NCBI GenBank assembly: GCA_947034895.1
Contig: OX344765.1
Span: 22,883,001-22,947,000 of the forward strand
Reading direction: 5' to 3'
Source of the DNA: Rhytidiadelphus loreus
Taxonomy: Eukaryota > Streptophyta > Bryopsida > Hypnales > Hylocomiaceae
Length of the DNA: 64,000 bases
Program-made: the position numbers and the translations under genes
The notes under the pieces: model-generated
Seen by the model: the letters and a program-made list of their open reading frames with translations, nothing else
Told to the model about the DNA's origin: nothing
Databases searched by the model: none
In this document: piece by piece, positions 47,639 to 59,832 of the stretch
Layout: each line of letters opens with the position of its first letter
How positions within the stretch are numbered: the first letter of the stretch is position 1

Positions 47639-48212
47639 TTAACCCATTAACGTCCGTGGTTGATTTGAGGGGCAGGTGTAATTTTTGTATACAATTCCAA
47701 AAAAGTGCCATTTTGAGCCCTCTTGATAAATGTAATTTTAGATTGGATGAATTCCATGGGATAGGTTCTTGAACCACACAAAAAATGAAAGTGATCCAAC
47801 GGTTCACATCTTTGTAATAACTCTTCAAAGATTAATGTGCCATAAACAACCATTTGCACTAGTGCAAAACTAGGGTTTGCTACAATTGGGCATAAATTTG
47901 CGTAAATTGTACGGAAATTGACCCAAAACCTTTCAACTAATTCCTTCACACATAAATAGTCGTCTTTTGAAATAAATATGCATTTTTCATTGAAAATCCC
48001 AATATGAAAGGTCAAGCTATTTTAAGTTTGAACAAGCACAACTCACTCATTTTTGCACACATTTTCTTGAAATTGGTTTTGTTAAGAGCATATGAAGACA
48101 CTTTAAATGTGTTCCTCTTTAAGTTTTTGAAAATCAAATGTTCTACAAATTGTAGGAGACAAAAAGTACCAAAGTCGACTAGAAAGTGGTCGACTGGTCC
48201 TTAATGGGTTAA
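47639..48212. mobile_element. Family C-like element (TTAACCCATTAA type, 574 bp)
   Basis: TTAACCCATTAACGTCCGTG is mirrored by actggtccttaatgggttaa. Minus-strand open frames inside (122 and 71 residues) have no recognisable similarity and are probably chance. Its size and termini resemble the 21479-21993 element more than the short copies. Confidence 0.7.
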
Positions 48213-48330
48213 TGCAAGGATTGGAGTTGGCTAAGGAGTCATAAGACAATTTTGTTAATTGCAGGATTCCCTTTTCTAGGATGCAAAAGTGATCCTTGCC
48301 ATATTGGTAAACAATGTTATGTATACTGTA

Positions 48331-48481
48331 TATGAAGGTATGATTCGGCACTCCAATGCTGAAATTGAATTTCCACATCAGATTTTGAGAGGACCACATC
48401 ACCTCATACCATTCACAAGGTGCCTTGTGGCACTTTTTTTTACAAAAAGACTTAATTTTTGTTGAATTTGACCTTCACATA
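48331..48481. mobile_element. MITE family B, copy 3
   Basis: It starts tatgaaggtatg and ends gaccttcacata. It shares gctgaaattgaatttccaca, gaggaccacatcacctca, accattcacaagg and acttaatttttgttgaattt with copies 1 and 2. The CACGT cores are degraded to CACAT here. Confidence 0.75.
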
Positions 48482-49149
48482 GGGGCCCCGCCCTTTAATA
48501 GATGTTATTGGGCTACTCTAAGTTCAGTTGATTCAAAAAGACATTCATCCATTCTATAATTTATTGTTGCTTATATTCATTCCCAACAACGTTCACAAAA
48601 TTGGCTAAAATTTGCTCCATTGCTACTTAAAATTTTCAATAGCTAAATGTACATTGGAAAAAATCTTTGAAAAAATTAAATTTTAGCCATGACTACAACA
48701 ACCAATACGATTTGATAGCCAATTTGCAATGTCCCCCACATTGGAATTAGCATCTATTTAGTCAATTTTGTATAATTGTACTCCCAATAATCCTTTATAA
48801 CTTGCAAAATCCTTTATTTTTTATTTTTTTTAATACTACTCACTCTCAAGGTAGCCAAAGTTGATGCCTTTTTTTTTTGTCTTGAAGGTAACATATTGCA
48901 CTAAATTCCATAAACTACAGTACTTCTGGGATCACTGATCCGCAAAACCCTAAACCCTACATGATCCATTCTTTTTTCATCTCTGTCTCTTTGCTATCTT
49001 GCAGCGGGTTCTTCAATTTCTTGGTTCGCCGTGAATACACCAGTGCTTCACAATTTAAATTGTCAGAGGCATTATTAAGTACAAGTCTGCCTTAGTATTC
49101 AGAAAGTGTGGAAGTTGAGAGTCGGAGGTTAGGGAACCAGACGTGACGA
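48482..49149. other. Spacer and upstream region of the FCF1 pseudogene
   Basis: The first 400 bases are A+T-rich spacer. From about 48900 composition becomes gene-like and includes a telo-box. Confidence 0.45.
48945..48959 (+). promoter_or_regulatory. Telo-box (AAACCCTA) pair upstream of FCF1 relic
   Basis: AAACCCTAAACCCTA is two telomere-type repeats. Telo-boxes are frequent in plant promoters of ribosome-biogenesis genes. This fits the identity of the downstream FCF1 relic and suggests that the copy was duplicated together with its promoter. Confidence 0.65.
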
Positions 49150-51085
49150 AGGATGCTTAATAAGTTTCGGGAGTTCGCTCAAGAAGCGAATGCTTGCGCC
49201 AAAAGCAATTAAAAAGTGAGTCAGTTTCCAGATTTAAGTAATGGAAGATCCAAGGACCTCTCACTGAATTCGATAAAGAATTAGAGTTCGGGGGTTTGGA
49301 AGTATGCATTATCAATAGAGTTTTAATTTTGCGGCTTTGATTGTCTGCATATCTGTGTGCGCAGGTACAAGGATGACGTTTTGAATCCACAGGGAAGGGA
49401 TCTCAGCATTGAAAAGCTTTCGAGAAATGTGTATGTTCGCAATTTCAAACTCTTAACAATTCCAATTTTTTGTTTAGTAATAGGTACTCCATACACGGCC
49501 TTCGCAATTGGTCAATTCGTACAGATGTCCTTCTATTTCTAAATCTCTTAATTGAGTTTGGACGTTAATCACAATTGAGGAAGGGTGATTATGGAGTGAT
49601 TTAGAACGAGGCTTCAATTGGTTACCGGGTTTGGGGATGCAGACCCAACATTTCAGCAGCGCTTTTCTTCAAACACAACTCTGCACTTGGGCCACCGTGC
49701 CAGGTTCTGGTGGATACCAATTTTTTTTATCAACTTCTCTATTCATAACAAGGCATGAATTTAGAGTGTTTTACCAGCTTTTGGTAACATTGCAGTTTTT
49801 TTTCATGGACGCCCTTTCTTGGGTGTGGAAAGTTGTATAACTGTGAGACAGTGACGCGAAGCTGGAATCTTAAGAGTTAATGGTACTTTTTGTTTCTTTT
49901 CTTAATTGAAACGAATTTAGTATTAGAATTCAGATTCTGAATTTGAATGTGTTGTTACTGGTTTGCAGTTGGACTTGGAGAAGGCGATGTTGGACTGTTT
50001 GTATGCTAAATGTGAGTAACTTGCTGTCGCAATAGGTTTGTTAGATCCCTGTCAATAGAAGTGTAGCAATTTCGTATTGTTAGGTTTGGATATTTTTTGG
50101 CCTTTTGACACATTTTATTCGATTTCCACGTCATCTTCCAAGGGGTTCAACTGATCACATGCCGACTTGTGCCACTTTGTTGGGGCAAAGGGATTATTAT
50201 TCGTGGAAACCAACTTAAGTGGGGTATTTCATCAAGTTTTCTAATTGACTGAATCCATGGATCTGAGCTCTTTTGGAGGGCAACAGGTATTCCTTGTATC
50301 ACAGATTGTGTATTGACTGTGCTAGAGAAATTTGGTCAGAAGTACCGAGTTTCATCGAGGTATTTTCACTTCCGTTTGGTGTAGTAAATGTGTCTCCTGG
50401 TTCATTATTCTTGTTTTTCTCACTTAGACGCAGATTCTTTGGAATGCAAATGTTTAGTAACTTCTTTTGTTCAGAAGAAGCTTATCAGAAGAAGCAATAG
50501 TATCCAATGACAAAAACTAGGTTGACCTTACAAATTGCGAATAATTACTTCTCCTGTCTGGTTGCTGATGTTGTAATTGTAATTTTCTGTATTTCTGTCC
50601 AGTGATTTGTGAGGGGATAGACTTTGTCCTTGTTGTTCCGAAGTACAGAATAGTTTGTATTGTGAAATATTTTTATGGAAATGATTAGCAGGGTTGCTTA
50701 GGATCCACGATTCGAGACCTTACCTTGCACTGACAAGGGTGCATACACTGATGAGTGCATTGCAGAGCGTGTTACTCGAGTGAGACATTTTCTCACCCTA
50801 CTAGTTTGCTTTGTATTTTTGTGAGAACAACGGAACGCTGCAAAATTGCGGCACTCTTTCTCTGGGATAGACTTGTTGACTATTCGCCATAGTAGATTTA
50901 TGATGAAGTTCAATCTCCTGCAAGTTTTCATTGCACAGCTCGTATTCTACTACTTTTGGCGTTAACGACCTTGTCATGGTCATTGTGCAGAACAAATGCT
51001 ACATCGTTTCCACGTGCGATCGGGATTTGAAGTGTTGCATTCGTAAGGTCAGAATATTACATATGCTCAGAGAATACTGTTCTGC
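49150..51085 (+). pseudogene. FCF1: FCF1/UTP24 (rRNA-processing PIN nuclease) pseudogene with introns retained
   Basis: FCF1 is the PIN-domain nuclease of the small-subunit processome that cuts pre-rRNA in the nucleolus. Blocks in order are: to 49215 (KKRMLAPKAIKK), 49365-49430 (YKDDVLNPQGRDLSIEKLSR), 49643-49752 (ALFFKHNSALGPPCQVLVDT), 49969-50011 (LDLEKAMLDCLYAK), 50287-50359 (IPCITDCVLTVLEKFGQKYR), 50692-50779 (DPRFETLPCTDKGAYTDECI) and 50991-51047 (NKCYIVSTCDRDLKCCIRK). Splice phases fit across the introns, so this is a duplicated gene and not a retrocopy. Damage: small deletions upstream of KKRM, an expanded T8 run after VDTN that shifts the frame, a GC in place of GT at 49753, and TAG for Lys at 50699-50701. 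The C-terminal end after IRK is barely recognisable. RNA editing cannot explain these lesions. An intact paralogue should exist elsewhere. Confidence 0.85.
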
Positions 51086-51418
51086 TTGTCTCATTCAGTA
51101 CATTTATCATCTTCTCAGCATCCCCATTTTTGTTAGAAGCCAAAGATCACGATTTGGGGTAAATTGTTGCGATTTGGGTATTAGTTCAAAAACTAACTGA
51201 ATAACTGAATTTCTATCTCAAAGGACTGCAACCCTAGTGCTATGAGGGGTGCTACTCCAGCAATTTATTTTGTGTAATTATGTTCTCAGAATTTGGCGAA
51301 GGACGTATCCAATGCTGTTGTCCATCGCCTTCTGAAAGCATCGTCACTCAATTCAAAGATACCATCATCACATTGAAGTAGACTAAAAATATTACCAATG
51401 GCCGGGAAAAACCGGCAG
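51086..51418. other. Region downstream of FCF1 relic
   Basis: A short stretch at 51291-51350 after a ttctcag acceptor-like sequence reads NLAKDVSNAVVHRLLKASSL, protein-like but unrecognised. It may be an exon of a neighbouring gene or part of the decayed locus. Confidence 0.3.
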
Positions 51419-51739
51419 CTAAGGTAGGAGGTCCATAAGTGGACCATGTAAGGACTGGAACTGAATTTTAGGGAGGTGAAACACTTTGAAATATTTTTCA
51501 ATAAATTTTCCTTGAAAGACAAGGAGAATTGACATCTAACTCAAGTTGTTTCATATTTTTTGAACCTTCATGAAATTAGTTATGAAATTTTAAAGTCAAA
51601 ACATATTAGGGCTCTAAAAGCGACCACCTCTTGAAATGTAAACCATTGGTTCATTTTGATAAATTGAAGAAAGTAGAATGTACCTTTGAGGCATGTTCCA
51701 TTGAAAATGCCCAATCCAAGTTTGAGCCTCCTACCTTAG
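51419..51739. mobile_element. MITE family G (CTAAGGTAGGAGG ends)
   Basis: CTAAGGTAGGAGG at the left is mirrored by cctcctaccttag at the right, giving about 320 bp. The left two-thirds is shared with 42044-42275. No coding capacity. No clear target duplication. Confidence 0.72.
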
Positions 51740-53896
51740 TTGAAAGGGTTGCGTTTAGAAAACAAAGGGTTTAGACCGGAAAGAATTTGGAGGGGTTAGA
51801 AATCAACCGGTGCCCCCCCCCAAAAAAATAAAAAAATTGAAGGGTATTTTAAAACTCAGAAACTCATAAATTACCATGAGATAATAATTAGTGGCTAACA
51901 TCCAGGTGGGACAAGATACCTAGATGAAGTGGGCAAGGTAGCAATTTGAGAAGGTAGGTATTAACATAGGGGCAAAGGGCTTGGCTATTAGGGCTAAGGA
52001 TTGACAAGAACAATGCTTTGCAATAGTCATCAACTTGACGCATTGTCCTAAATTGCTTCACTTGTACAAAATTGATGACCATGAAGAGTACAACATTCTG
52101 AAATGGCCTTGTTCAATAATAAGGCTAGAGAAAATTTTGAAAAAATTAGAACAAAGTTTCAACAATCAAAAATTGTAAAGGGCAAGAAGGCCCTACTTTA
52201 GAGCTTCAAGTATAAGCCCTTTACATCCACAAAAATCAATCATGATCAATCATGAGTTGAAAAATCTCTTCTGGCATTTGGTTGAGATTTCGTAGTGTAT
52301 TCAATCATGATTGGGATTCACATTTTTATTTGGCCAATGGATGTCAAAGATCTATACATTGAAACTCCAATGTCTCTTCTTTGCTATTCGATCATAGTTT
52401 TGGGTTGTCCAAATTTTGTTTCTTTTCTTGAAATTGATTTCTCTCTTTTGCACTCATTGAACTATTCATTTTTTTAATATTTTATTCCAATTCATACAAA
52501 GATTGGAACCTTTTCATTTCACTTTATATGGTACTCTTTTGAATTTTGGTGAAGGTGAAGGTCTTTTCCACATTGATTGCTCCAAAAAATTTCCTGAACA
52601 CTGAATGATCCATCCTTGTTGCTTCATTGTGTTGATTTCATAGCATTAAGTAGCAGACTCGCAGAGAGATCGCTGGACTTTGCCATCGATCAAGGCTGTG
52701 TTTGTCTGCTGATTCTGTGTCGCCCTCTTGCACATTCCTGCTGCCCCAACTATGCAGATCACGCAACACCAATACTCAATAGAGAGATTACGTGAAGCTC
52801 TACCGTATAGGAGGTAATGATCTTTACATAACCTTAATTAGGAACAGTCGTAAATCACGCCGGTCCTGGGATTGTTTTTGTTTTGTTTTCGTACACTTTC
52901 TTTGCATCCACAGTTTGAAACTATATATATATATATATATATATAAAAGTGATGTGTATCAATTCCAAGTTAACCTGTAATGTCTAATTAGTTTGTATAT
53001 ATTTTCTAGTTTGTGACTGTCAGCTCCACGAAAATGAAGACTTGGGTGCTTATCGATTTTCGTCTAGACGGAAGTTTTTTTTTTGCTGACACTGTAATTT
53101 AGAAGCCAATCTCAAATTCCAAGAGTGTTTGAAGGGCCTTAAATTCAGCAAACCCACATGAGAGACAACGGTAACCGCTCGCAACAACCAGCTCAGCCAA
53201 AAAATTGAGCTCAGTATCTAGCTCAAGACTCTACTTATTTCCAATTGGAGATGAGACTTACGAAGGTGTTGATTAATTTGTACTTGGATGGTGTTTACTG
53301 GAATACTGGAATACAAGTGCCCGTGGTACTTTCTCTGATTCATCGACGCTGTATTTCAACCAGAGATGTGCGGTTATCACTTCTTTTTTTGTTTTTATTC
53401 CATTGGATGTACTTGTATTGAAAAAAGTTTTTTTAAGTTTTTTATGGTCATAGTCTTTAAAATCTTCATAAAATATTTAAGGGTGGAGTTGTGGTACCAA
53501 GGTAGATTTCAGGTGTACTATATTTTTGTGTAGCAGCTACGTTAATTTGTTAATGATGAATGAGTTGACGATTTGTCTACCGAATAGTGTTTTACCACGA
53601 ATTTGAAAGACAGTCTGTTTGAGATCTGGCGGTACCTGTCATCCCACAGAAGTTTGTTTCCACAACTCACTGAGAAATCTCGGTTTCAGAGTAATTGCGG
53701 GAGCGAAATCAGATGCTTTCTCTCTCATTTCAGTTCTAGTAATTAAATTCAAACCAGAAAAGTTTCCGGTGGCAGCGACAGGAAAGTTAGTCTCGATCTA
53801 CTGTAGTCATAAATTAAGTATGAAGATTGTTGTTGTTGTCAGTGATCTCAACTTTGAAAACCGGTACCCAACTGCTTGGAAAAATTGTTGAAGAAG
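51740..53896. other. Spacer with gene-like patches
   Basis: 52640-52795 and 53590-53890 are less A+T-rich and read open over short distances (for example ALSSRLAERSLDFAIDQGCV in the plus frame from 52644), but I recognise no protein and no exon chain. A (TA)n run lies at 52922-52945. Confidence 0.35.
52922..52945. repeat. (TA)n microsatellite
   Basis: Twelve uninterrupted TA units. Confidence 0.95.
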
Positions 53897-54314
53897 CTAA
53901 AGGGGCTTTCGCACCTAGCGTTAAGGAGTTTTAACTCTGGCTTGTTTGGGGCCCATGCCTGTTGATGCGTCTTACTTGGGGTCTATCATTTTTTTGAAAT
54001 CAAAATCTTTCAATTTACAAAAAAATCATGAAACCTAAAGTGGCATTTTGGTCTCCACAGAATTGAGGTTCAATGTACAATTGTACTTTGAATTCCCATA
54101 CATATTCCAAGCATTTTTATTTAGCAAAATACTCCCATGTAGCTTTTATACAATTAATTCTAAACCTTACGCAAACAATCATTCAACATAGATCAACCTC
54201 TTTATAGATCCACACTTTCAGAAGGTGTATTTATTTTTTATAGCTTCGAAATTCAACATAATGAAATTCCAAAACAATAAAAGTAAACATGCAAGGATAT
54301 AATTTTTTTAATAT

Positions 54315-55244
54315 CACTAGAAGAAAAACACGTCCGGCACAACCAACTACTATGCAACTAGTGCCCTATGCAACTGTCATGCAACTAGTTTCCTCTCTAT
54401 TTGCACCAAATCTAATGTAGTTGTTTTGTGTCATTGTTTTACAACATTCATTCATTGTTTTAGTTGCAAATTAGTCATTCTGTAGTTGCAAAAAAAGACT
54501 AGGAAACAACTAGTGTCCTATGCAACTATTATGCAACTGTAAAATGACCATAGTTGTTTCCTAGTTGTACGCTAGTTGTTTCTTAGTTGCACTCTAGTTG
54601 TTTCCTAGTTGCTTTCAAAGTTCATTCCCATTCGTGTTATATCAATTGACCCATATCAATTGTAAAGAGTACCATTAGATTGAACATATAAGACTTGTAA
54701 GTTGTTATAGTCTTATGTAATGAATTCTTTTGATAGAATTCTAAAATTTCTATGATTTGTGGGTTTCTACAATTTGTAGATTTTGTATATAAGAATTTAA
54801 AAAATAATTAAAATTCAAGAAATTTTATAATCTAGGAAATTGAATTTTGAAATCTAGGAAGAAGGAAGATCTGAAATTTTGAAATCTAAGAAGAGGGTAG
54901 ATTTGAAATTTTGAAATCTAGAAAAAGGTAGATTTGAAATTCAAAAATCTAAGAAAAAGGTAGTTCTGAAATTCAAAAATCTAGAAAGGAGGTAGATCTG
55001 AAAATTTGAAATCTACAAATCATTGAGATTTATATTTTAAAATTTACAAATCTACAAGTTGCACACAAGGATGAAGTTCTTTGTATGGTGTCGGATGACA
55101 AAAAACCTTGCAACTAAACTGCAACTAATGCCACTTGTCCACTGCAACTACGGACTCTACATTGTCACCTAGTTGCAAACGTCCTATGCAACTACAAAAT
55201 GAGTTGCATACTGTAGTTGCAAAACCCCTCATTTTCTTCTAGTG
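54315..55244. mobile_element. CACTA-type non-autonomous element, 930 bp, duplication TAT
   Basis: It starts CACTAGAAGAAAAACACG and ends cattttcttctagtg. TAT flanks both sides (54312-54314 and 55245-55247). Both subterminal regions are packed with CTAGTTG/CAACTAG and GTAGTTGC motifs, the usual transposase-binding arrangement of CACTA elements. A minisatellite sits in the middle. Confidence 0.9.
54840..55020. repeat. Minisatellite, about 40-bp unit, inside the CACTA element
   Basis: About four to five degenerate copies of a unit of the type gaaattttgaaatctagaaa, aaggtagatct occur head to tail. Confidence 0.75.
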
Positions 55245-55856
55245 TATTGGGGGCTTTCAATATTTCTGGTGTAATAAATCAAAATGGTTATAAATTAAGG
55301 CATTTACACTTACATATGAATTTGTTGTCTTTAAAGCATTAAATTACCACTTCTAAGCACTTACCAAAAAAAATCTTAATTACAAAATTTTAGATTTTTA
55401 CATTTCAAAATAATTTCTAGTTGCTTGCATCCTCATGAAAATACATGTGCCAAATCCAAAAAGTTCCAATGATTGATTCAATTTGAATACATTACAAAAT
55501 ATCCAAATGCCTTTCTTGAGACTTATTTCTTTAGAGCATTGTATTTCTAAAATGTGATACTAAATTATAGAAGATGAAATTTTTGGTGATATTTTTTTTT
55601 TTGAGAAGGTACTTAAAAATGTCAAAGAAGTTTCTTTTTCGAATCCCTCTCTAAAACTTGTCCATAACTTTTGATTGGAGTATCGAAATCTCAAACGGAT
55701 TTTTGGAGATGAAAGATATATTGATTTTCCAACTTTATTTAGTTAAAAGTTTAAAAAAAAAATGTTTTTCTATGCCTAAATGGGGTCTGAAATCCCAGTT
55801 TTAACACAATTGCTACTTTAGACTTAACTACTAGTGGTGGAGCTCCTCCTCCTTCT

Positions 55857-55916
55857 AATTTACATATCCCACATGGGTTGCTCTACCTCCTACCACCTTT
55901 GTAAATATAACAAGCT
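55857..55916. repeat. Fragment shared with the inverted pair at 47090-47222
   Basis: acatatcccacatgggttgc then tctacctcctaccacc corresponds to the complement of the 47097-47140 arm. It is a small dispersed fragment within the 2.6-kb element. Confidence 0.5.
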
Positions 55917-56096
55917 TCCCATTACTCTTGAAGTACAAGGAACCTTGGAAATACTTGTTCATCAATTTGCATTGAACCTAGTAAAGTTTGCTTTACTTTT
56001 AAAAAAAATTGGTGAATTAGCACTTTCTACTTTTCATGTTTCTTACACAAGACACGTTTTTTTTTTTTCCAATTTATGTATGGAAGCAAAGTATTC

Positions 56097-56325
56097 TTAA
56101 CCCTTAAACGTCCAAGGGGTACCCTCGAAATCTTCCTTTTCTATTACCGTGTGAATCATTGACCTCCAGAATTGCAAAATTAGTCATTGGAAGTCAAACT
56201 ACTGTAGAAGATCTTCCTTTTCCAAAACAAATTTAGAGGATGAATAGTTGCACTTCTGTCCTATACAGTTTGATTCCTTGTCATCCATCGGACTCAAAAC
56301 ATACGCCTCGACGTTCAAGGGTTAA
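56097..56325. mobile_element. MITE family C, copy matching 9122-9351
   Basis: TTAACCCTTAAACGTCCAAG is mirrored by cctcgacgttcaagggttaa. Shared interior blocks (ctattaccgtgtgaat, cattggaagtcaaact, ggatgaatagttgcacttct) make it a close relative of the 9.1-kb copy. It is nested in the 2.6-kb element. Confidence 0.85.
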
Positions 56326-56500
56326 AGAATGGACTGCTCTAATCAGATTTGACCTTGCAAAAGAACGGTAGACCCCAAGTAAGACGCATCAACGGGCATG
56401 GGCCCCTAAGCAAGCCAGAGGGTCAGAGGTCAATTCATCGAGGCCCTTCTCTATTTGCATAGTTAAAACTCCTTAACGCCAGGTGCGAAAGCCCCTTTAG

Positions 56501-58559
56501 TTTATGTGTCACTTTTTATGTATGCCAACCATATGTAGTTAACTGGTTGGAGTTCATCTCTCTAAAAAACTTCATAGAATAAAACATTCTCCATAGAAAG
56601 CAGTTTTGAATACTTACAATGATCTTCAATTTTTCTTAAGTCTTATGCTATGTTTAGACTTGGCCTTAAGGGTGACGGTTTTAGGTGATTTGAGAAGGGA
56701 AAGTATATTGATGAGCACACTTGTTGATGCTAAGTTTAGTTGGATGCCAACTTGGTAGAGGATAAGAATAATGGTCAATTGTTTGCAACATGAGGTGTGA
56801 ATTGCCTATTACTACATAGATTTTTGATTTAGGTATTTTGGATAAGCAATTTGTTAGCTCTCATATTTTTCAAAGATTGAAAAGTTTGAGAGCAATCAAT
56901 TGCAAAAAGAATGAAGGCATTCTAACAAGTAGTGAATTTTTTGTGATTTTTCAAAGCTGAAATGTTAAATTGTGAATAGACCCTTATTGAAGTATGAGCA
57001 AATCCTTGTTAAAGTGTGGGTTGATGTGTTCGCTCCCCAAGTGCATTGCCATCATGATAAAGAGTTGTAAAGATTGTGGTAATAGATGGGCCGTTGATAC
57101 AATTGGGAGGATCTTGTAGGTGACAGAATTAGGTGGATGGTGGCTTAGTAATTGCTTAAGCATGCAACTATCTTGCATAAGAGACTTGCTATCCATCAAA
57201 GATAGAAATTACAATGTCCCTAGAGCCTAGAGTATAAATTGTGAGAAGTATTGTAACAAAGAGTCTAAAATTGAAGACCCCATGGACTTTGCTACTATTG
57301 CGCATGGATAGAGGATAACACAATTAAGACCTCTTCACCTCATGCTTTGAAAAGCAATGTCAGAGTGCCATTTCATGCCTCTTTCAGCACCCCCCATTGA
57401 AATTGGAAGTTTAAGAACAAAAAAAGGTTTATCAATTAGAGTGACACCCCTACTAGTGAGCTCTAACAACACATTTAATTTCAATCTCTAATGTAGGCTA
57501 GACTACACTGTAGTGCGTTAAGTACACTTGTCCAACCAAAAGCTAATGAAGACATCATAGTTGGATAAATGTGAGACATGGTATAAGCAAACAAAGATTT
57601 GAAGAGATAAAAATTTGATGTGTAATTGAAGCTATTCACAAAGAAGATAGAATACTAAAAAGTTGAGAGATTGGCACCTTTATGAAAATGCATGCGTTGC
57701 AAATGAGAATACAAGGCTAATAATACAAAAATAAAATGAAGTCGTCAAGAGCCTTGCAAATCTATCATTTGTCTTAAGTACAACTATACAAGAATGCGCC
57801 TTTCAAATTTTTTTGCTGGTGGTGAAGCTGCAAGCGACCATCATAAAAAATCTAAAGCCAAAACAAGGTTGTTTAACTTTCAAACCCTAGTGCAAATACA
57901 TGGAAAATAATTTTAAAAATAAAAATTTCAAATAAAAAAATTTCAAATATAGTTTTGAAATCACCAAACTGATGTGGCACTACTAGTACAACGTCAAGTC
58001 CTTAAAAAATTATTTAATTTATTTAATAACTTTTTAAATGTAATTGCACTTGTTGCATGTTGTTTTGTGGCCTTATTCAAGCTTCAAATTTTTTGTAATG
58101 CCCTTCTGACATTGACTTGTAAGAGGCATGGGCACCTCAAAAGACCATAGTCCTTCACCCTACATCCAAGCACACTAGTGCTACTAAAAATACCACAATA
58201 GAGCCACAATAGAGCTACAATAGTGAATGTTGTATCTGCACATGCATGTGTGAAAGTCATTAATGAATTTTTTTTCAATGGTTTTTTCATAAGTACAACA
58301 TTATTTTTTCCATGTATGACATAGTGAATTCATAAATACAAATTCAAGTACATTGCTTATGAAAAGTTACAAATTTTGTAACTCACCTATGTACTTCATA
58401 TTTTAACATTCCTCAGTAGAGTAAAGAAGATCTTGAATTGGTGTTGATTGCCTACCTCTAGTAGCTACCTCAATTTGTCTTCAACATTATTCACAACTTA
58501 TAAAGTTGAAGCGTCATCATACACTACCTCACCATCTAATCCCTCCATTTTTTAAACTT
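56501..58559. other. A+T-rich spacer
   Basis: Nothing recognisable. The minus-strand frame at 56984-57199 looks non-coding. Confidence 0.4.
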
Positions 58560-59205
58560 GTAGTAGTCTCTTTACATTGTCATGAGACTAGTTAAACAAA
58601 ATACTGTGTAGCATTGTACAAACAATGATAACATTGGGCAGTAAGGCCACATCAAAGTTGGACTTTACAAGAGTTCTCAAAAAGTTTGTTTCAACATGTC
58701 AAATGCATTCTTCACTATACCGTGACCTCTCCTCATTTTGCTGTTGAACAACGCCTTTGCCACAAGTTGGTTGCCACGGGTTAGGCGCGAAACCATGAGC
58801 TAGGGCATGAGGAGGGAGTTGGATTCCCTCAACAAATAAAGATTGAAGTTGTCAAAACACGTTTTACTATCCTAGAAGTTATTTTGCATTGCTTTTTCAT
58901 ATAGACATGATCTATGCAACATACAAGAGTCATCGGTAGACCTACGTATGCTCAAGTACAATCTAGAAAAGTATTTTGTACTATCAACGATGGCTTGACA
59001 ATTCAAAGTACCCCCCCTCCTACTTGAAGTGAAAGTATTCATTTTCTCCATACTTGGGTTTAGAAATTGATACATGTGTATCATCAATGCCTCTAAATAC
59101 TCTCAATAGACTACATAATTCCTTGAAACCTGTCTTAGTTTCACATAGCTTCTCACCCGTGAACCACAAAATTTTGAAGTATAAGACATCGTTAATAGCG
59201 TGCAT
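58560..59205 (-). pseudogene. PIF/Harbinger (DDE_Tnp_4) transposase relic
   Basis: Reading on the minus strand from 59205: LLRVFRGIDDTHVSISKPKY matches the GAIDGTHI block around the first catalytic Asp. After a frameshift near 59030, RGGTLNCQAIVDSTKYFSRL and STDDSCMLHRSCLY match the second Asp block (GSTHDSRVL..S.LY). Further on, GHGIVKNAFDMLKQTF matches the VVE.AFG.LK block, but Lys replaces the third catalytic acid. The tail continues in another frame as VKSNFDVALLPNVIIVCTML. Shifts, stops and the lost Glu make it inactive. Related transposases mobilise Tourist-type MITEs, but the elements here do not show clear Tourist ends. Confidence 0.8.
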
Positions 59206-59553
59206 TATGGCTATTTCTCACTCTTGAGAAAGCGGCTATTTATTGGACTGCCTCATACTGCACAATATAACTGCAACAGGCCCAGTAGTATGGGTTTATG
59301 CGTCGCAGTCTGACAACACCAACCAACGGTTCCTTTGCTCGTGGGTGCCTATCCAAAAAAGTTTCCAGTGTCCTGCTGCCACTATTTTGCTCGCTTGCGC
59401 CCACATGCTCCATACCCCATGCATGATGAATGTGCATGCAGTGCAATGAAAAGTGATGACAACGCCCATCGGTTAAAAAAAAGGCTCCAACAGTGTTGGG
59501 CGTGGCTTCATTTAAAAATGAGACTGCAGTATTTTGGCGCGTTTTTCTCGGTG

Positions 59554-59570
59554 TAGGGTTTAGGGTTTAG
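59554..59570 (-). promoter_or_regulatory. Telo-box cluster upstream of the 59.8-kb gene
   Basis: TAGGGTTTAGGGTTTAG is two to three telomere-type units, and another gtttagggtt lies at about 59610. Such boxes are frequent in plant promoters of housekeeping, ribosome-biogenesis and replication genes. Confidence 0.6.
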
Positions 59571-59832
59571 GAATGTAACGTTCCCTTAATTGAGGACAGT
59601 TTAGCATGTGGTTTAGGGTTCAGTCGCCGTTTACCCAACGATTGCCTGCCAATGTTTAGTTTGCGTTCCTTCGAAGGTTGTTGCTGATGCCGTTTGCAGT
59701 TGCTCGGTTTGTAGTTGATTTGCCCGCACTACCGTCGTCTTTCCTTGCATACTATTGCATCTCTATCAGTTTATCCTCATTTAAATTTAGGGCTTTCCTG
59801 CGGTTTAGGTGGTTTAGAAGTGCAGGCTCGCA

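Larger units (their letters stand above)
53897..56500. mobile_element. 2.6-kb element with long TIRs, containing nested insertions
   Basis: The left end CTAAAGGGGCTTTCGCACCT then agcgttaaggagttttaact continues into ctggcttgtttggggcccat and gatgcgtcttacttggggtc. The right end is the inverse of all these blocks, with about 50 extra bases between the first and second, so each TIR is roughly 100-150 bp. Inside are a CACTA-type element (54315-55244) and a family C MITE (56097-56325), both younger. No transposase is recognisable in the rest. Superfamily unknown. Confidence 0.8.

Noticed and set aside
47647..48402. Minus-strand frames of 122 and 99 residues
   Set aside because: They lie across a family C-like element and a family B MITE and have no recognisable motif.
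54315..55244. Regular repeats of gcaact/agttgc that might suggest a CRISPR-like array
   Set aside because: The spacing is irregular, the motifs occur in both orientations and the whole is bounded by CACTA ends with a 3-bp duplication. This is the subterminal repeat structure of a CACTA element.
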